In this document: positions 22,140-31,770 of the stretch, piece after piece | Position numbering within the stretch: the stretch's first letter is position 1 | How the letters are laid out: every line of letters begins with the position of its first letter | Made by a program: the position numbers and the translations under genes | The notes under the pieces: generated by a model | The model's database searches: none | The model's input: the letters and a program-made list of their open reading frames with translations, nothing else | Told to the model about the DNA's origin: nothing | NCBI GenBank assembly: GCA_963573385.1 | Contig: CAUYLG010065820.1 | Span: 1-64,000 of the forward strand | DNA from: Cacajao melanocephalus | Lineage: Eukaryota > Chordata > Mammalia > Primates > Pitheciidae | Length of the DNA stretch: 64,000 bases | Direction of reading: 5' to 3'

Positions 22140-22178
22140 TATGACAGGGATACTTGAGTACTAAGTATCCCTGTCATA
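22140..22178. other. perfect 16-bp hairpin with 7-base loop
   Basis: tatgacagggatactt (22140-22155) is the exact reverse complement of 22163-22178, with loop gagtact. It starts three bases after a MIR relic, and no known element explains it. Confidence 0.9.
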
Positions 22179-22254
22179 TATACATTGAGTAACAATTGCT
22201 GTTGAATTAGTGAATGTGCACGAAATGCTCAATGAAAAGCTAGTGGCTTAAGTG

Positions 22255-22617
22255 GAGTTTATTTGTCTCTCAGCTAATGCTGCAGGCAGGGCAGATATTT
22301 TCGGTGTGTGTGCAACTCTTCTCTATGTGTTGATTGAGAGACTCAGGACCGTGTGCTCCCACAGCTCGTGCTGACATGACAGAGAGCCAGTTGTCATGTC
22401 CAGGGGAGCAGCATCCCAAAAGGAATGGGGTATGTGAATGTAATACACTGCTGACTAAAAAGACCTCCTTCAGAAATGAGGCACTTCTCACCTTGCATTG
22501 GCTGGTCAAATGATCATACCTGAGTGCAAGGTCGTCCGAAGAAAGCAGTCTAACCGTGTGCCCATGATGAAGGGCTGAGTGAAAAATTTCCGCGGGACAG
22601 CTAACAGTCTCTGCCAT
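22255..22617. other. GC-richer stretch, possible old LTR-like repeat
   Basis: The composition differs from its AT-rich flanks. The segment cttgcattggctggtcaaatg (split by my reading at 22493) resembles a phrase I associate with older mammalian LTR or DNA repeats, but I cannot name it. A 115-codon minus frame (22270-22617) shows no domain. Confidence 0.35.
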
Positions 22618-22778
22618 CTCTATTCATTTTCTTAATTTTTACTATGATAAATGTCCTTATTTGGCATTGAAGGTATTATTAGGAGTTCTTAGTAAGGGAA
22701 ATATACCATTCCAAAAAACATTTTCATTCCATTAATTAAAAATATATGATAAAAAGAATGAATGCAGACGTTATGCAC

Positions 22779-22885
22779 TTGTGTATTCATTCTGTTCTTC
22801 TCACCAAAGGACAATTCCTGGAGGGCAGAGATTTTGCCTCATAAGCTCAGCAAGCACTAGTGTGTCTGAAATGGTCTATGAATGT
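22779..22885 (+). mobile_element. L2 LINE 3' end
   Basis: cctggagggcagagattttg followed by a diverged gctcagcaagcactagtgtg matches the L2 3' terminus order (cttgagggcagggac-tgt, then cctagcacagtgcct). Confidence 0.6.
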
Positions 22886-23303
22886 GTCAACACTTTGGTT
22901 ACGGCATGAAGGAATGTGGCTAGGTAAAACTGTCAGTAAGATTTTACCACCTAAAAAGAAAAAAAAAAAAAACTATCTTAACTGTGCTTTGATGATGCTA
23001 CCAGTGATTTAGCACTTATTTCTGACACTAAACTTAAATAAAAATACGTGCAAACAACAGTATCTGCAAATTAAAAGCAGCTTAATAAAGGTTGGTCCAG
23101 ATGAAGTGGTAATTCACTACCATGTCATATGAGGACTTGTAGCTCATTAGCTTATGGGATAAAAGAGACTCATGAGAATATGATAGCTGCTCCAGCTGTT
23201 TCCAATATTTAAAAAGACATATGCTGCTCTTTCTGGCCCTCCAAAGAAAGTCTAGATCACTTGGTTAAAAGTTTTTAGCTCAATTTAAATAAATAAATCC
23301 TAT
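22886..23303. other. unassigned sequence with an A run
   Basis: An A-rich run (aaaaagaaaaaaaa type) at about 22956-22973. No family or gene recognised. Ends in aaatcctat (23295-23303), which recurs after the next block. Confidence 0.4.
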
Positions 23304-23978
23304 AAATGATGGCAGCCGTGGTCCATCTGGAGCAGCTGCTGCAAAGATGCCAGCAGCAGCAGGGGAGATGTGGCTAAGGGTGAGAGCCCCACCCTCCCAG
23401 GTGCAGCTGCAGCTGCCCCAGCCCAGCTGTAACTTTGGATCCAGGCATTCCTGTGCTCTCAGTAACCAGGAAGACCCCCTGCCCTTGCAGGCTCAGAAAT
23501 GCCTGTTCCTTCTGCCTGGTCTCTCCCCACTCTCAGCTCCTGCACCGATTTTGGAGCAAAGTTGAGGCAGAGTCCAGGTGCTGTTGTGATCTGGCCAGGT
23601 GTGGTGTGGTTGGGGCAGTGCTGACACAACATCCCCCTGCCACCTTGGTCCCTTTCCAAACTTTGGGTGCCGACAACCATGGGAAGGAGGCTGAGGGGGT
23701 GTTTAGGGCAGCTTGGCACTGGTCCGCAGGTACCCCTCGGCATGAATAGCCTGGGTGTCATGGATGGCAGTTTCATGGCAGCAGGAGAGAGACAGGCTCC
23801 TGGGTGGAAAGGGGTCAGTACCCAGTGAAGCAACCTCATCTTCAGGCCTGGAATGGCCTGAAGCCTGGCGGCTGGGCTGCCAGTTTTGCGGACCAGGGTG
23901 AGAACTTATGCTACTTTTTCCAGCCCAGCCCGTGGCCGCTATGGACCTTTCAGCATGCACTTCCTCCCCACTGAAGCC

Positions 23979-23987
23979 CATAAAAAT
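23979..23987 (+). promoter_or_regulatory. TATA-like box of the LTR-like block
   Basis: cataaaaat about 100 bp before the agtaaa signal, matching the TATA-R-poly(A) spacing of a class I LTR. Confidence 0.55.
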
Positions 23988-24082
23988 CCCTGGACTCAGC
24001 CAGATTGGAGCAGACATCATGATGACCTTTCTGCAGAGAGGAGCTACCCACTACAGGTCTCCTCTGAGCTGTTCTGTCACTC

Positions 24083-24088
24083 AGTAAA
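24083..24088 (+). promoter_or_regulatory. AGTAAA poly(A)-type signal
   Basis: A common AATAAA variant, in the context cactcagtaaagtacctct typical of class I LTR R regions. Confidence 0.55.
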
Positions 24089-24726
24089 GTACCTCTTCAT
24101 CTTGCTCACCTTCCACTTATCCATGTACCTCATTCTTCCTGGGCACAGTAAAGAACTTGAGACCCGCCTAATGTCAGGTCTGAAAGCTGTAGCACAAACA
24201 GGGATGAAACATGCCCTTTGCAAATCACATTGCAGGTGACAAGAAAGGAAGAGAGAAGGAGAGAAGAGTTGTGGCCCTTCGGGAAGTCCAGACCTAGGAG
24301 CTCCCTGAGGCAGGCCTGTGACACCTTCTTTGGGGCTCCATGGTTCCTGGTGCCTCCAAGCTGCTGGGCACCACCGTATTCTGTAGTGCCTACAGTGGAA
24401 GCCGCTCATAGTACGCCTGGTCCAGCCACAGCCTCACAGGGAGTCAGAGCCTGTGCTGGTGCCTGGAGTTGCCCACCCTGGTGTAGCCAGCATACCTGGC
24501 TGTACACAGTGGCTGGACTCTGTACTTGTTTGCTCACACTCCCCTCACTGCTCTGCACATGGCTTGCCCTTGGCAGGCATGAGATCCAGGCTAGTAGAAT
24601 GAGCTGAGCACAAACTTCCAGGCTGAGTGGGTGGAATGAGCCCAGCAGGCCTGAGCAAAACTTTTGCAAAAGTGCTACTGGCCACAGAGGTTTCTGGCTA
24701 GCAAAATGACACCCCAAAAATCCTAT

Positions 24727-25364
24727 GACATAAGTAGTTACAGTTCAAAGTCTAGTAGGGTAATCAGAAAGATAGGAAATCCTCAGTCACTTGAAGTTTT
24801 CATGGAATAAACTCTGAGTATTTCGTATAGACATAGTCCATCTATTCAATTTGTGATAGGATAATGATATTTATAGCTCATGTGGAAATCATAAAATTCT
24901 AGATCAAAGCCAACATAAGGATTTAAATAGCATTGTCTCTAAAGGTAACTTAAGGACTGTATCAAGCTAAAGTTTAGCTTTCTAGATGTTTCAAAGATAA
25001 ATGTCATTTTAAACATTTTGAAAATATCTCTTATTTTAATAAAAAGAGTATATTGCAATTCAGAAGAACAAAGGATATATTTAACTATATATGTGTAGGT
25101 GTAACTAGGTGCATACATATATGTGTATACATGTATACCTATAAGTAGGGAGACCCTGTTTCAGAAAAGTTCTAAGGTAAGAACCAATCTATGAAATTAT
25201 GAAGAGAGAAAAATAAATTTGTGTTAGTTTTGTTGTTGCACCTGAAACAGCAAAAGTTACAGCCACAGTATGTGATAAGTGTTTACTTAAGATGGAAAAA
25301 GCATTAAATTTTTTTGTGGAAGACATGAACAGATATGTATTCTAATAGAAGGCAATTGAGTACT
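24727..25364. other. unassigned AT-rich sequence
   Basis: Includes a short TA/TG-rich patch near 25085-25140. No gene or repeat family recognised. Confidence 0.4.
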
Positions 25365-25427
25365 ATCTGAAGCTTCAAGCACCCACTGGTGGTCTCGGAA
25401 TACAATCCCCAAAGACAAGAAGGGACT
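25365..25427 (+). mobile_element. small Tigger-like DNA transposon end
   Basis: aagcacccactggtggtctc then ggaatacaatcccc and gggactgta match the terminal region of Tigger-type elements (catccactgggggtct...ggggactactgta). Too short for a family call. Confidence 0.5.
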
Positions 25428-25944
25428 GTACAATTGGCCCCTTTAGAACTTTTCTTTCTAAAAACACATTATTTTTCAAAGAAAAAGATATAAATTTTCT
25501 GATTTTGTCTAGTTTGCAGCTGCATAATTTTTGTGATGTTCTTAAGCAGCTCACAGAGTGAGTTAATAATTGAACTTCTTAAAAATTATATTATAGAAAA
25601 TATTTTTAGAAAAAGTATTTCAACATAAGTTTGAATCCAAGGTGTTCTCACTTGAATTAGGTGACACTCAACAATGACTGGCTTGTTGAAGGTAAAAGTC
25701 AAACAAACACAAATCATATTGAAATTGCTCCTGTATCCAGCCTTTATGGATACATTTAATATCACAGCTTAATTAGCAAGCCATCTTTATTTCTTTTAAC
25801 CTTGAATTGAAATTCATTCTCCTTGTAACATTGTAGACAACACTAAGACAATCAAAATCAGCTAAGATGTAGCACTATATTCCATCTATGATTGCCAGAG
25901 TTTCCAGTCTCCAATGACACTGGGAATAATGCCCTTTACAGATA
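25428..25944. other. unassigned AT-rich sequence
   Basis: No gene or repeat recognised. Confidence 0.4.
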
Positions 25945-26273
25945 CAGCCTTCCCTCTGTATCCAAGAGAGACTGCTTTCAGGACCCTTGTGAATACTGAA
26001 ATCCACACATGCTCAAGTCTTTTATATAAAATGATGTAGTATTTGCATATAATTGATGCACATCCTCATGTATAATTTAAATCACCTCTAGATTACTTCT
26101 AAAACCAATTACAATGTACGTGCTATGTAAAAAGTTGTTTTACTGTATTTTTTCTTGTATTATTTTTTAATTGTTGCATCGTTAATTTTTGTTTTTTTAT
26201 TTAAAAAAAAATTTAAACTGTAGCTGGTTGAATCCATGAATGAAGAGCCAGAGGATAAGAAGAATCAACTTTG
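25945..26273 (+). mobile_element. MER2 (non-autonomous Tigger1 derivative), full length
   Basis: Starts cagccttccctctgtatcc, continues with tgctcaagtc, atataaaatgatgtagta and ttaaatcacctctagattac, and ends gtagctggttgaatcc...gaatcaacttTG. Both ends are flanked by TA (25943-25944 and 26274-26275), the Tc1/mariner target. Length 329 bp against about 345 for MER2. It has no coding capacity. Confidence 0.9.
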
Positions 26274-26275
26274 TA

Positions 26276-26891
26276 TCAAATTATCTCTACATTTAAAGAC
26301 AAGAATCTGTTAACAACATAAATAAATTTCAAATAAAAATAAAATATGTACATAAAGAAGCAACTATGAAAAGTATTTCTCTTGATTTTTCAACAAATTT
26401 TCTATGACTCAGCTGCAGAGAGCAAGTCTACACAGACTTTTAAAGAAAATAAAAACAGTTATTTAAATATCTGCAAAGTATTTAGAAAAACAATAAACAT
26501 ACATAAAATAATCTCATTACTATTTTACCTGGTATAAAAATTAATTGTACCAAAATTAATTGTTTAATTGATTGAGACATTGGTGAGCCAGCATCCATCT
26601 CTACCATCAATATTTGTCTAGAATTCAACTATATAATTCATAATGCATTATATCATTATGTTTTCCTTCCTCTTCCCTGTATTTATGCAGTAACAATAAA
26701 TACCTTTGTCTCGAAATAATTTAAAAAGTGAATTACAAAGACACTATGTCTTTGTAAAATAATTCTGACACCATAGGTTGTCCAAGTTTCTGATCATCTG
26801 CCTCTTTTTGGAGGCTGGGATAAGGGGACAGTGCATTGCAACCAAAGCCCTGTGTGTCCATCTTTATAATCTTGTTGCCTGTTTAGTTGAT

Positions 26892-26893
<2 letters not shown>
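26276..26893. other. unassigned AT-rich sequence
   Basis: No family or gene recognised. Confidence 0.4.

Positions 26894-26928
<35 letters not shown>
26894..26928. repeat. (TG)n microsatellite
   Basis: About 17 uninterrupted TG units. The frames read through it (26778-26996, 26794-27012) are artefacts. Confidence 0.97.
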
Positions 26929-26933
<5 letters not shown>

Positions 26934-28000
26934 GTTGTGCTTGGCAACAAAGTACTTCAAATTGTACTTTGTGTAATTTTTCCCCAGCTTTTTTAGAAGT
27001 TTTCTTTAACATTCCATTAAATTTCAGTGTTCATAATAGTATTTTAAATAGTTTTCTGGCTGTTTATGGTAACATACTGGGAAGTTAGGAGAGCTGGTAA
27101 CAGAAACATATAGAAGATTATAATATTGACCTTTGTCTTGGTTGAGGTCTTCAGGAAAAGACCTAGAGATGGTCTCTTCAGGAAGTTTATTGAGATACAC
27201 ATTTGTGATGATGATCTGTGGAAAAATGAAAGAAAGAAATAGGACTGAGAAATCACTGAAAATGCAGAATTTGCAACAAACACTTCAAATAATCCCACAA
27301 GAAGCTGTAAAGGTGGTATACTCTTTTAAAATTGTTCTATAAGGAAGCAAAGTGTATCAGCCTTTATATTTTCTATGCTGACTAATATTGAAAATATTCC
27401 AAGAAGGGACATGACCTTGGACAAGGCTGATAGAAATTTCTATAGAATGACTTGGCTAAATGCCCTGAGATGCCATTGCTTCTGGCACCTAAAGGAAAAA
27501 TACCTTAGTCTTGAAGGAGGAATTTGGACAGTGCACCATGTCATCTACGCAGTTATAAGGCTAAAATTGCTATCAACTGAAGATATTTTTGGATGTAATA
27601 ATATTTGTTCCTGTCATAACCACTTATATTGTCTCTTGAATAATGTGTCCAAATTCTTGTTAAGTTTTGATATAGAAAGCTGTAAACCAGAGCTAAGCAT
27701 ACACATGTTGAGCTACAAAACTATGTGAACACTATATAAATTCATGTCTTAATAATTTATGTCTAGCCAATTACTATGTGAGATAATAACAGCTATGCCT
27801 TAATTATTGTAGCAATTTTTAGTAGATCATTAACATATATGCGTGCCTACGTGTATATGTATATAGATAATATATGCTATATTTAGATTGTGCAAGCTTG
27901 TATGCAAAAGTATGGTTCTATTTGTTTGGTAGCCTACCAAAAACATATTTATTATTGACACAATATAGACCTTTAAAAACTAATGTTTAAATAGGAACCA
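26929..28000. other. unassigned sequence
   Basis: 27130-27740 is somewhat less AT-rich and has a 117-codon plus frame (27375-27728) with no recognisable domain. It may be an old LTR or unique sequence. Confidence 0.35.
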
Positions 28001-28265
28001 GGCTGGGTGCAGTGGCTCATGCCTATAGTCCCAGCACTTTGGGAAGCCAAGACGGGTGGATCACTTGAGGTCAGGAGACTGGCCAACATGATGAAATCCT
28101 GTTTCTACTCAAAATGCAAAAAAGAAAAAAAAATAGCTGGGCATCGTGGCATGCACCTGTAATCCGAGCCACTTGGTTGGCTGAGGCAGGAGAATTACGT
28201 GAACCTGGGAGATGGAGGTTTCAGTGAGCCAAGATCATGCCACTGCACTCCAACCTGGGAAACAA
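28001..28265 (+). mobile_element. Alu, sense, 3' end merged into a microsatellite
   Basis: Starts ggctgggtgcagtggctcat and ends cactccaacctgggaaacaa. The usual A tail is replaced directly by (TG)n, so the repeat array probably grew from the tail. An A-rich internal run (28119-28132) is expanded. Fairly diverged. Confidence 0.93.
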
Positions 28266-28498
28266 TGTGTGTGTGTGTGTGTGTGTGCGTGTGTGTGTAT
28301 ATATATATACATATACTAGATATATATGTATATATATATGCATACTAGATATACTAGATATAGATGTATATATATGCATACTAGATATACTAGATATAGA
28401 TGTGTAGATATATATGTACTAGATATATATGTATATGCATACTAGATACATATGTGTGTATATATATATACACACACTATATATGTACATATACACAA

Positions 28499-28529
<31 letters not shown>

Positions 28530-28536
28530 CATATGT
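28266..28536. repeat. TG/TA/CA compound array, imperfect large palindrome
   Basis: Begins (TG)n, passes through TA-rich units and ends (CA)n then TA, so the two halves are roughly complementary. Inside, a 36-bp unit starting gcatactagatatac is repeated at 28340 and 28376 with at least 28 identical bases. Confidence 0.9.
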
Positions 28537-28849
28537 TGTTTAGGTCAGTAGTAGCTGTCTTCTGTAAGCCACCATTGAAGGATAGGAGATATTATTGTGA
28601 AACTAGGCTCTTTCTCCATGAGATAATGCCTATTCCTAGATGATAACTTTTCTCTTTTGATATCCTATAACCTAAATACTGCAATATAAAGTTTTCTATT
28701 ATTAATACATTTATTTTGCTAGATTATATGGGATAATAGAGAAGAAAACAAAAATACGCAGTTAATATGTATACAAATATATTCATAGAGAATAAGAAAG
28801 AAATACTAATACAGTCCTTGTTTTTTCAAATGTTCCGTGGTCCTATCTG
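28537..28849. other. unassigned AT-rich sequence
   Basis: No gene or repeat recognised. Confidence 0.4.
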
Positions 28850-29089
28850 GTATGTATAACCATATTCTTTCACTACTGATCCCATTGTCCCTTTGTCCTC
28901 AGTGGTACTTTCATTTGTGGTACTTCTTTGCTAGGTTTTTTGACTCAAAACGTTATTCCTGAAGGTTCTAGCCCATTAGTAAGTCCAATCTCAATTGGGT
29001 TTAGGATTTTCATTGACTTGAATCATGGTACCATTATCATGATTCCCCATGTTAGATCACAATACGGGTTCAATTACGACTAGAGCTGA

Positions 29090-29345
29090 AGAGTTACAGT
29101 ATTGCTGACCAAATCAGCTGAAAATAAACTGCTTCTGGTGGCCTTAGTAACTGTTATAGGGAAAAATTAATACCTTGGCAGATTAGATAGCTGTGTACCA
29201 GGTACCAGGCAGGATATGTGTTAATTTCTCAAGCACTGTTACCCCATCTAGAAATAGTTGCAATTTTAGCCACTGGCTGATTAAGTTTGCAACAAATATT
29301 GTCATCGTTGAACCTCATCTGTTTCTGCACAGGCCAAATAGGAAG
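29090..29345 (-). pseudogene. ERVL-like reverse transcriptase fragment
   Basis: Minus-strand translation in shifting frames shows PIWPVQK near 29341-29321, GTWYTAI near 29207-29187, GHQKQFIFS near 29142-29117 and FGQQY near 29113-29098. These are in the order and spacing of the finger and palm segments of ERVL-class RT. Stops interrupt between blocks, and the downstream catalytic YxDD region was not found. Confidence 0.68.
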
Positions 29346-30579
29346 TAGAATGGGGCTATAATGGAATCACAAATCGTGTTATGCTGTAGCCCTTAACGAT
29401 GGCAATAACCTCTGCAATCCCTCTAGAAGTGCTGTATTGCATTTGTTTTAAGATTTCCGTAATTAGAAGAGACTCTAGTGGTTTCCATTTGGTCTTTTAT
29501 ATAAAAAATAGCTCCCACTCTGCAGGTTAGAGAACCAATGTGAGAATTCTTCTAGTTGCAGAGTATTATTATTCCAATGATAAATTATGGAACTAGATAA
29601 ATAACTACTGGAAGAGCCTAGGAACCCACTGACACCACTGTGAGATGGACTCAAGTTAAAACTCCACTGATTACTTGACTTCCATTAGACCCTAATCTGG
29701 TTGGTGGATCACAGTGACATTCTAGGCCTCCAGAAATTAATTTCACTTCAAAACCAGTGTCAAAAAAAAATCTCTAAGAAGTCTAATTATTTTCAGAGCC
29801 ACTGAAGTATAATGTAGTCACAAGACCCTTTGAGGAAGTCTCGGAGAAAAATTTATTTAAAAAATTTTTGCAGTGTAGCATGGTTCTTCCTCAAGAGGAT
29901 ACCGCCTCCCATTCATTCAGGGTGTTTAGATCTGTAAATTGGCTCAAGCCTGGGTGTTAATTGAAGGATTGTGGTTTTGTTTTGATGATTTAAGTCTTAC
30001 TTATTTTTATTAGACCTAGAATTGTTTTGCTGATACAGATCAATAAAGAATTTAGTAGACCACCCATCTATTTTCCAAGAACATCATGACCAACTAGCCA
30101 ATGCAATTTATCTGAAAGACTATTCTGATTACTTCTCTGGCTGTATTTCACGATTGATAATCAGCAAACACTTGTCATTGATTATTAAGTGCCACCATTT
30201 GAGCTTGTCATTCCAGGATTCCATTATACTCACTGAATTTTTGGCTCTTTGCTTGCTAATAGCAGTTCCCACTATAATTTCTGACCTACAGAGAAGTGGA
30301 CACAGAGCTTTTCATGGATGCTGGAGTTTCTTCTTTAACTTTATTTCTCAGAGTAAATGGTGCATCATTTGGACACTCTTGGCTTTGATGACACAATAAA
30401 TCTGTCATCAAAAAGACCACCAGGATGGCTAAATAGTAGGAAGGAGAGCTGTATTGATCATACCAGTTTGCCAACTGGGAAAAGGCAGCCTCTGGGTGTG
30501 CATCAAAGGTGCTCTCTCTTTGAAAAAGGAAAGGATGGATTGAGTTTTTGCCTCACAGGGTTTGTCGTACAAAATAGAG

Positions 30580-30609
30580 ACATACATACATACATACATA
30601 CATACATAT
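30580..30609. repeat. (CATA)n tetranucleotide repeat
   Basis: Seven units of cata at the centre of the ERVL-like region. Confidence 0.95.
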
Positions 30610-31770
30610 TTAGCAAGTTTTGAGGGAAAACTATATATATTTATGAGGAAAGTCAAGTGCAGGTGCGATGGGAAAACATCCTATTTCCCTTTAGGGTGGA
30701 GGTTTCAGCATTAAAGTGAGATGGAATATGACTCTGTACATTGAAAGGTGAGCTACAGAGCACAAAGACAGTTTGTGCACAGCCTCTATAATCTGCTGAA
30801 ACTAACTTTATGTCTGTAGTGACTTAGAAAAAAAAATGTTTGTAAGGTCAGTTCTCTGTCCAAACAAGAGTTGTAGTGGTTTGGACTACAGATCAGTTAG
30901 GAGGGGTCTGATAATTTGCCTGGTAGACCCTCTTATTAGAGAATGTATTAAAAGTCTGGTTTTTCTTGTAGCCGTAGGAATTTAGGAAGATGCCATGACA
31001 GCCGAGCCCTGAATCCTTGACATGTAGGTAACAGTTATTTCCTTCACCTTAGGGTCCATCTTAGTTAATAAACAGGAACCTATTTCAGTCTGTTAGATCA
31101 CATCATACTCATTAGGATCCATTCCTGCACATGTCCCAGATTTCTGTCTAATTGAAAAAGAGAAACATGTAATTATTCTGGAGTATGGTGTACTCCCTTG
31201 TGTACTGCACTTGATACTTCATCCTTCAGGACTTATTGAGTCTAATTTAAGTCTAGAAGCAAAGAGAAGGGATGAGGTTGAATCCTGAAAAGAATCAGCA
31301 GATCTGTAAGTCAATTCCCCAGGTGAGGGCATTAGAGGTAAAGGAAGGCTAACCTTTTCAGGCAGGGGTGGAAGGGGGGCGTCAGCTGGCAAGAAAGTGG
31401 CAGCCAGATTTCAGGGTTTGATGTCATCAGCATCATGGGGGTCTGTCTCTGTGCCCCATTCTAATTTTTTAATTACATGTCTTCCCAGTCAATGCCCTCA
31501 ATGTAACAGAAGACACACCGAGGGTTGGAAAATAAATTGCCTTGTAACTCAGCCAGGGGCAGGATGGGACTCAAGGTTTGGTTTTCAGAAATCTCGGCCC
31601 TGTGGCTAGAGGAGATTAGGGTTCCTTTCATGGCAAATATGAAGACATTCAGGTTATTAGTGTGGAACGTTAGCTGTGAATTTGAAGCCCTGAGCTCATC
31701 TTTTTTTTCTCCACTTCTCCAGCAAGTTAGGCTCAACCAGTTGATTCCATTTTACTCCTTAATTTGACTA

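Larger units (their letters stand above)
23304..24717 (+). mobile_element. GC-rich block containing a class I ERV LTR-like region
   Basis: About 1.4 kb of GC-rich sequence bounded by a 9-bp direct repeat, aaatcctat at 23295-23303 and 24718-24726. Around 23970-24160 it has LTR organisation: a TATA-like cataaaaat (23979-23987), a downstream gagaggagctacccactac, a poly(A)-like agtaaa (24083-24088), and a U5 with cctcattcttcctggg and aagaacttgagacc. This order is that of a gammaretroviral class I LTR on the plus strand. The long sequence after U5 (24240-24710) appears to be part of the same repeat. Proposed long-LTR families such as MER52 are only a guess. Open frames of up to 129 codons here overlap in several frames and show no domain. 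Confidence 0.6.
28850..31770 (-). mobile_element. ERVL-type endogenous retrovirus internal region, decayed
   Basis: The strongest evidence is a reverse-transcriptase remnant at 29090-29345. Toward higher coordinates (upstream on the minus strand) 30300-31770 fits gag-like internal sequence of ERVL/MaLR type. Particularly 31460-31740 (tcttcccagtcaatgccctc, gttttcagaaatctcggccc, ctccagcaagttaggctc on the plus strand) resembles common antisense MaLR/ERVL internal sequence. No LTR flanks either side within reach. Many stops and frameshifts; an inactive relic. Outer edges are approximate, and 29760-30300 is included only by position. Confidence 0.55.

Noticed and set aside
22140..22178. MicroRNA precursor
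   Set aside because: The stem is 16 bp with a 7-base loop, too short for a normal pre-miRNA of about 60-80 nt. Reported only as an unexplained hairpin.
22270..22617. 115-codon minus-strand frame as a possible small gene
   Set aside because: No domain, no promoter or splice context, and the sequence resembles an old repeat; no evidence beyond length.
24218..24607. 129-codon plus-strand frame and overlapping frames in the 23.3-24.7 kb block
   Set aside because: High GC content lowers stop frequency, several frames are open at once, and the block has LTR-like organisation; no protein family is recognisable.
27375..27728. 117-codon plus-strand frame
   Set aside because: AT-rich region, no recognisable domain, no flanking gene signals. 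Kept as unassigned sequence.
28266..28536. CRISPR-like array in the repeated 36-bp units
   Set aside because: Only two units, AT-dinucleotide composition and no spacers; the genome is clearly primate.
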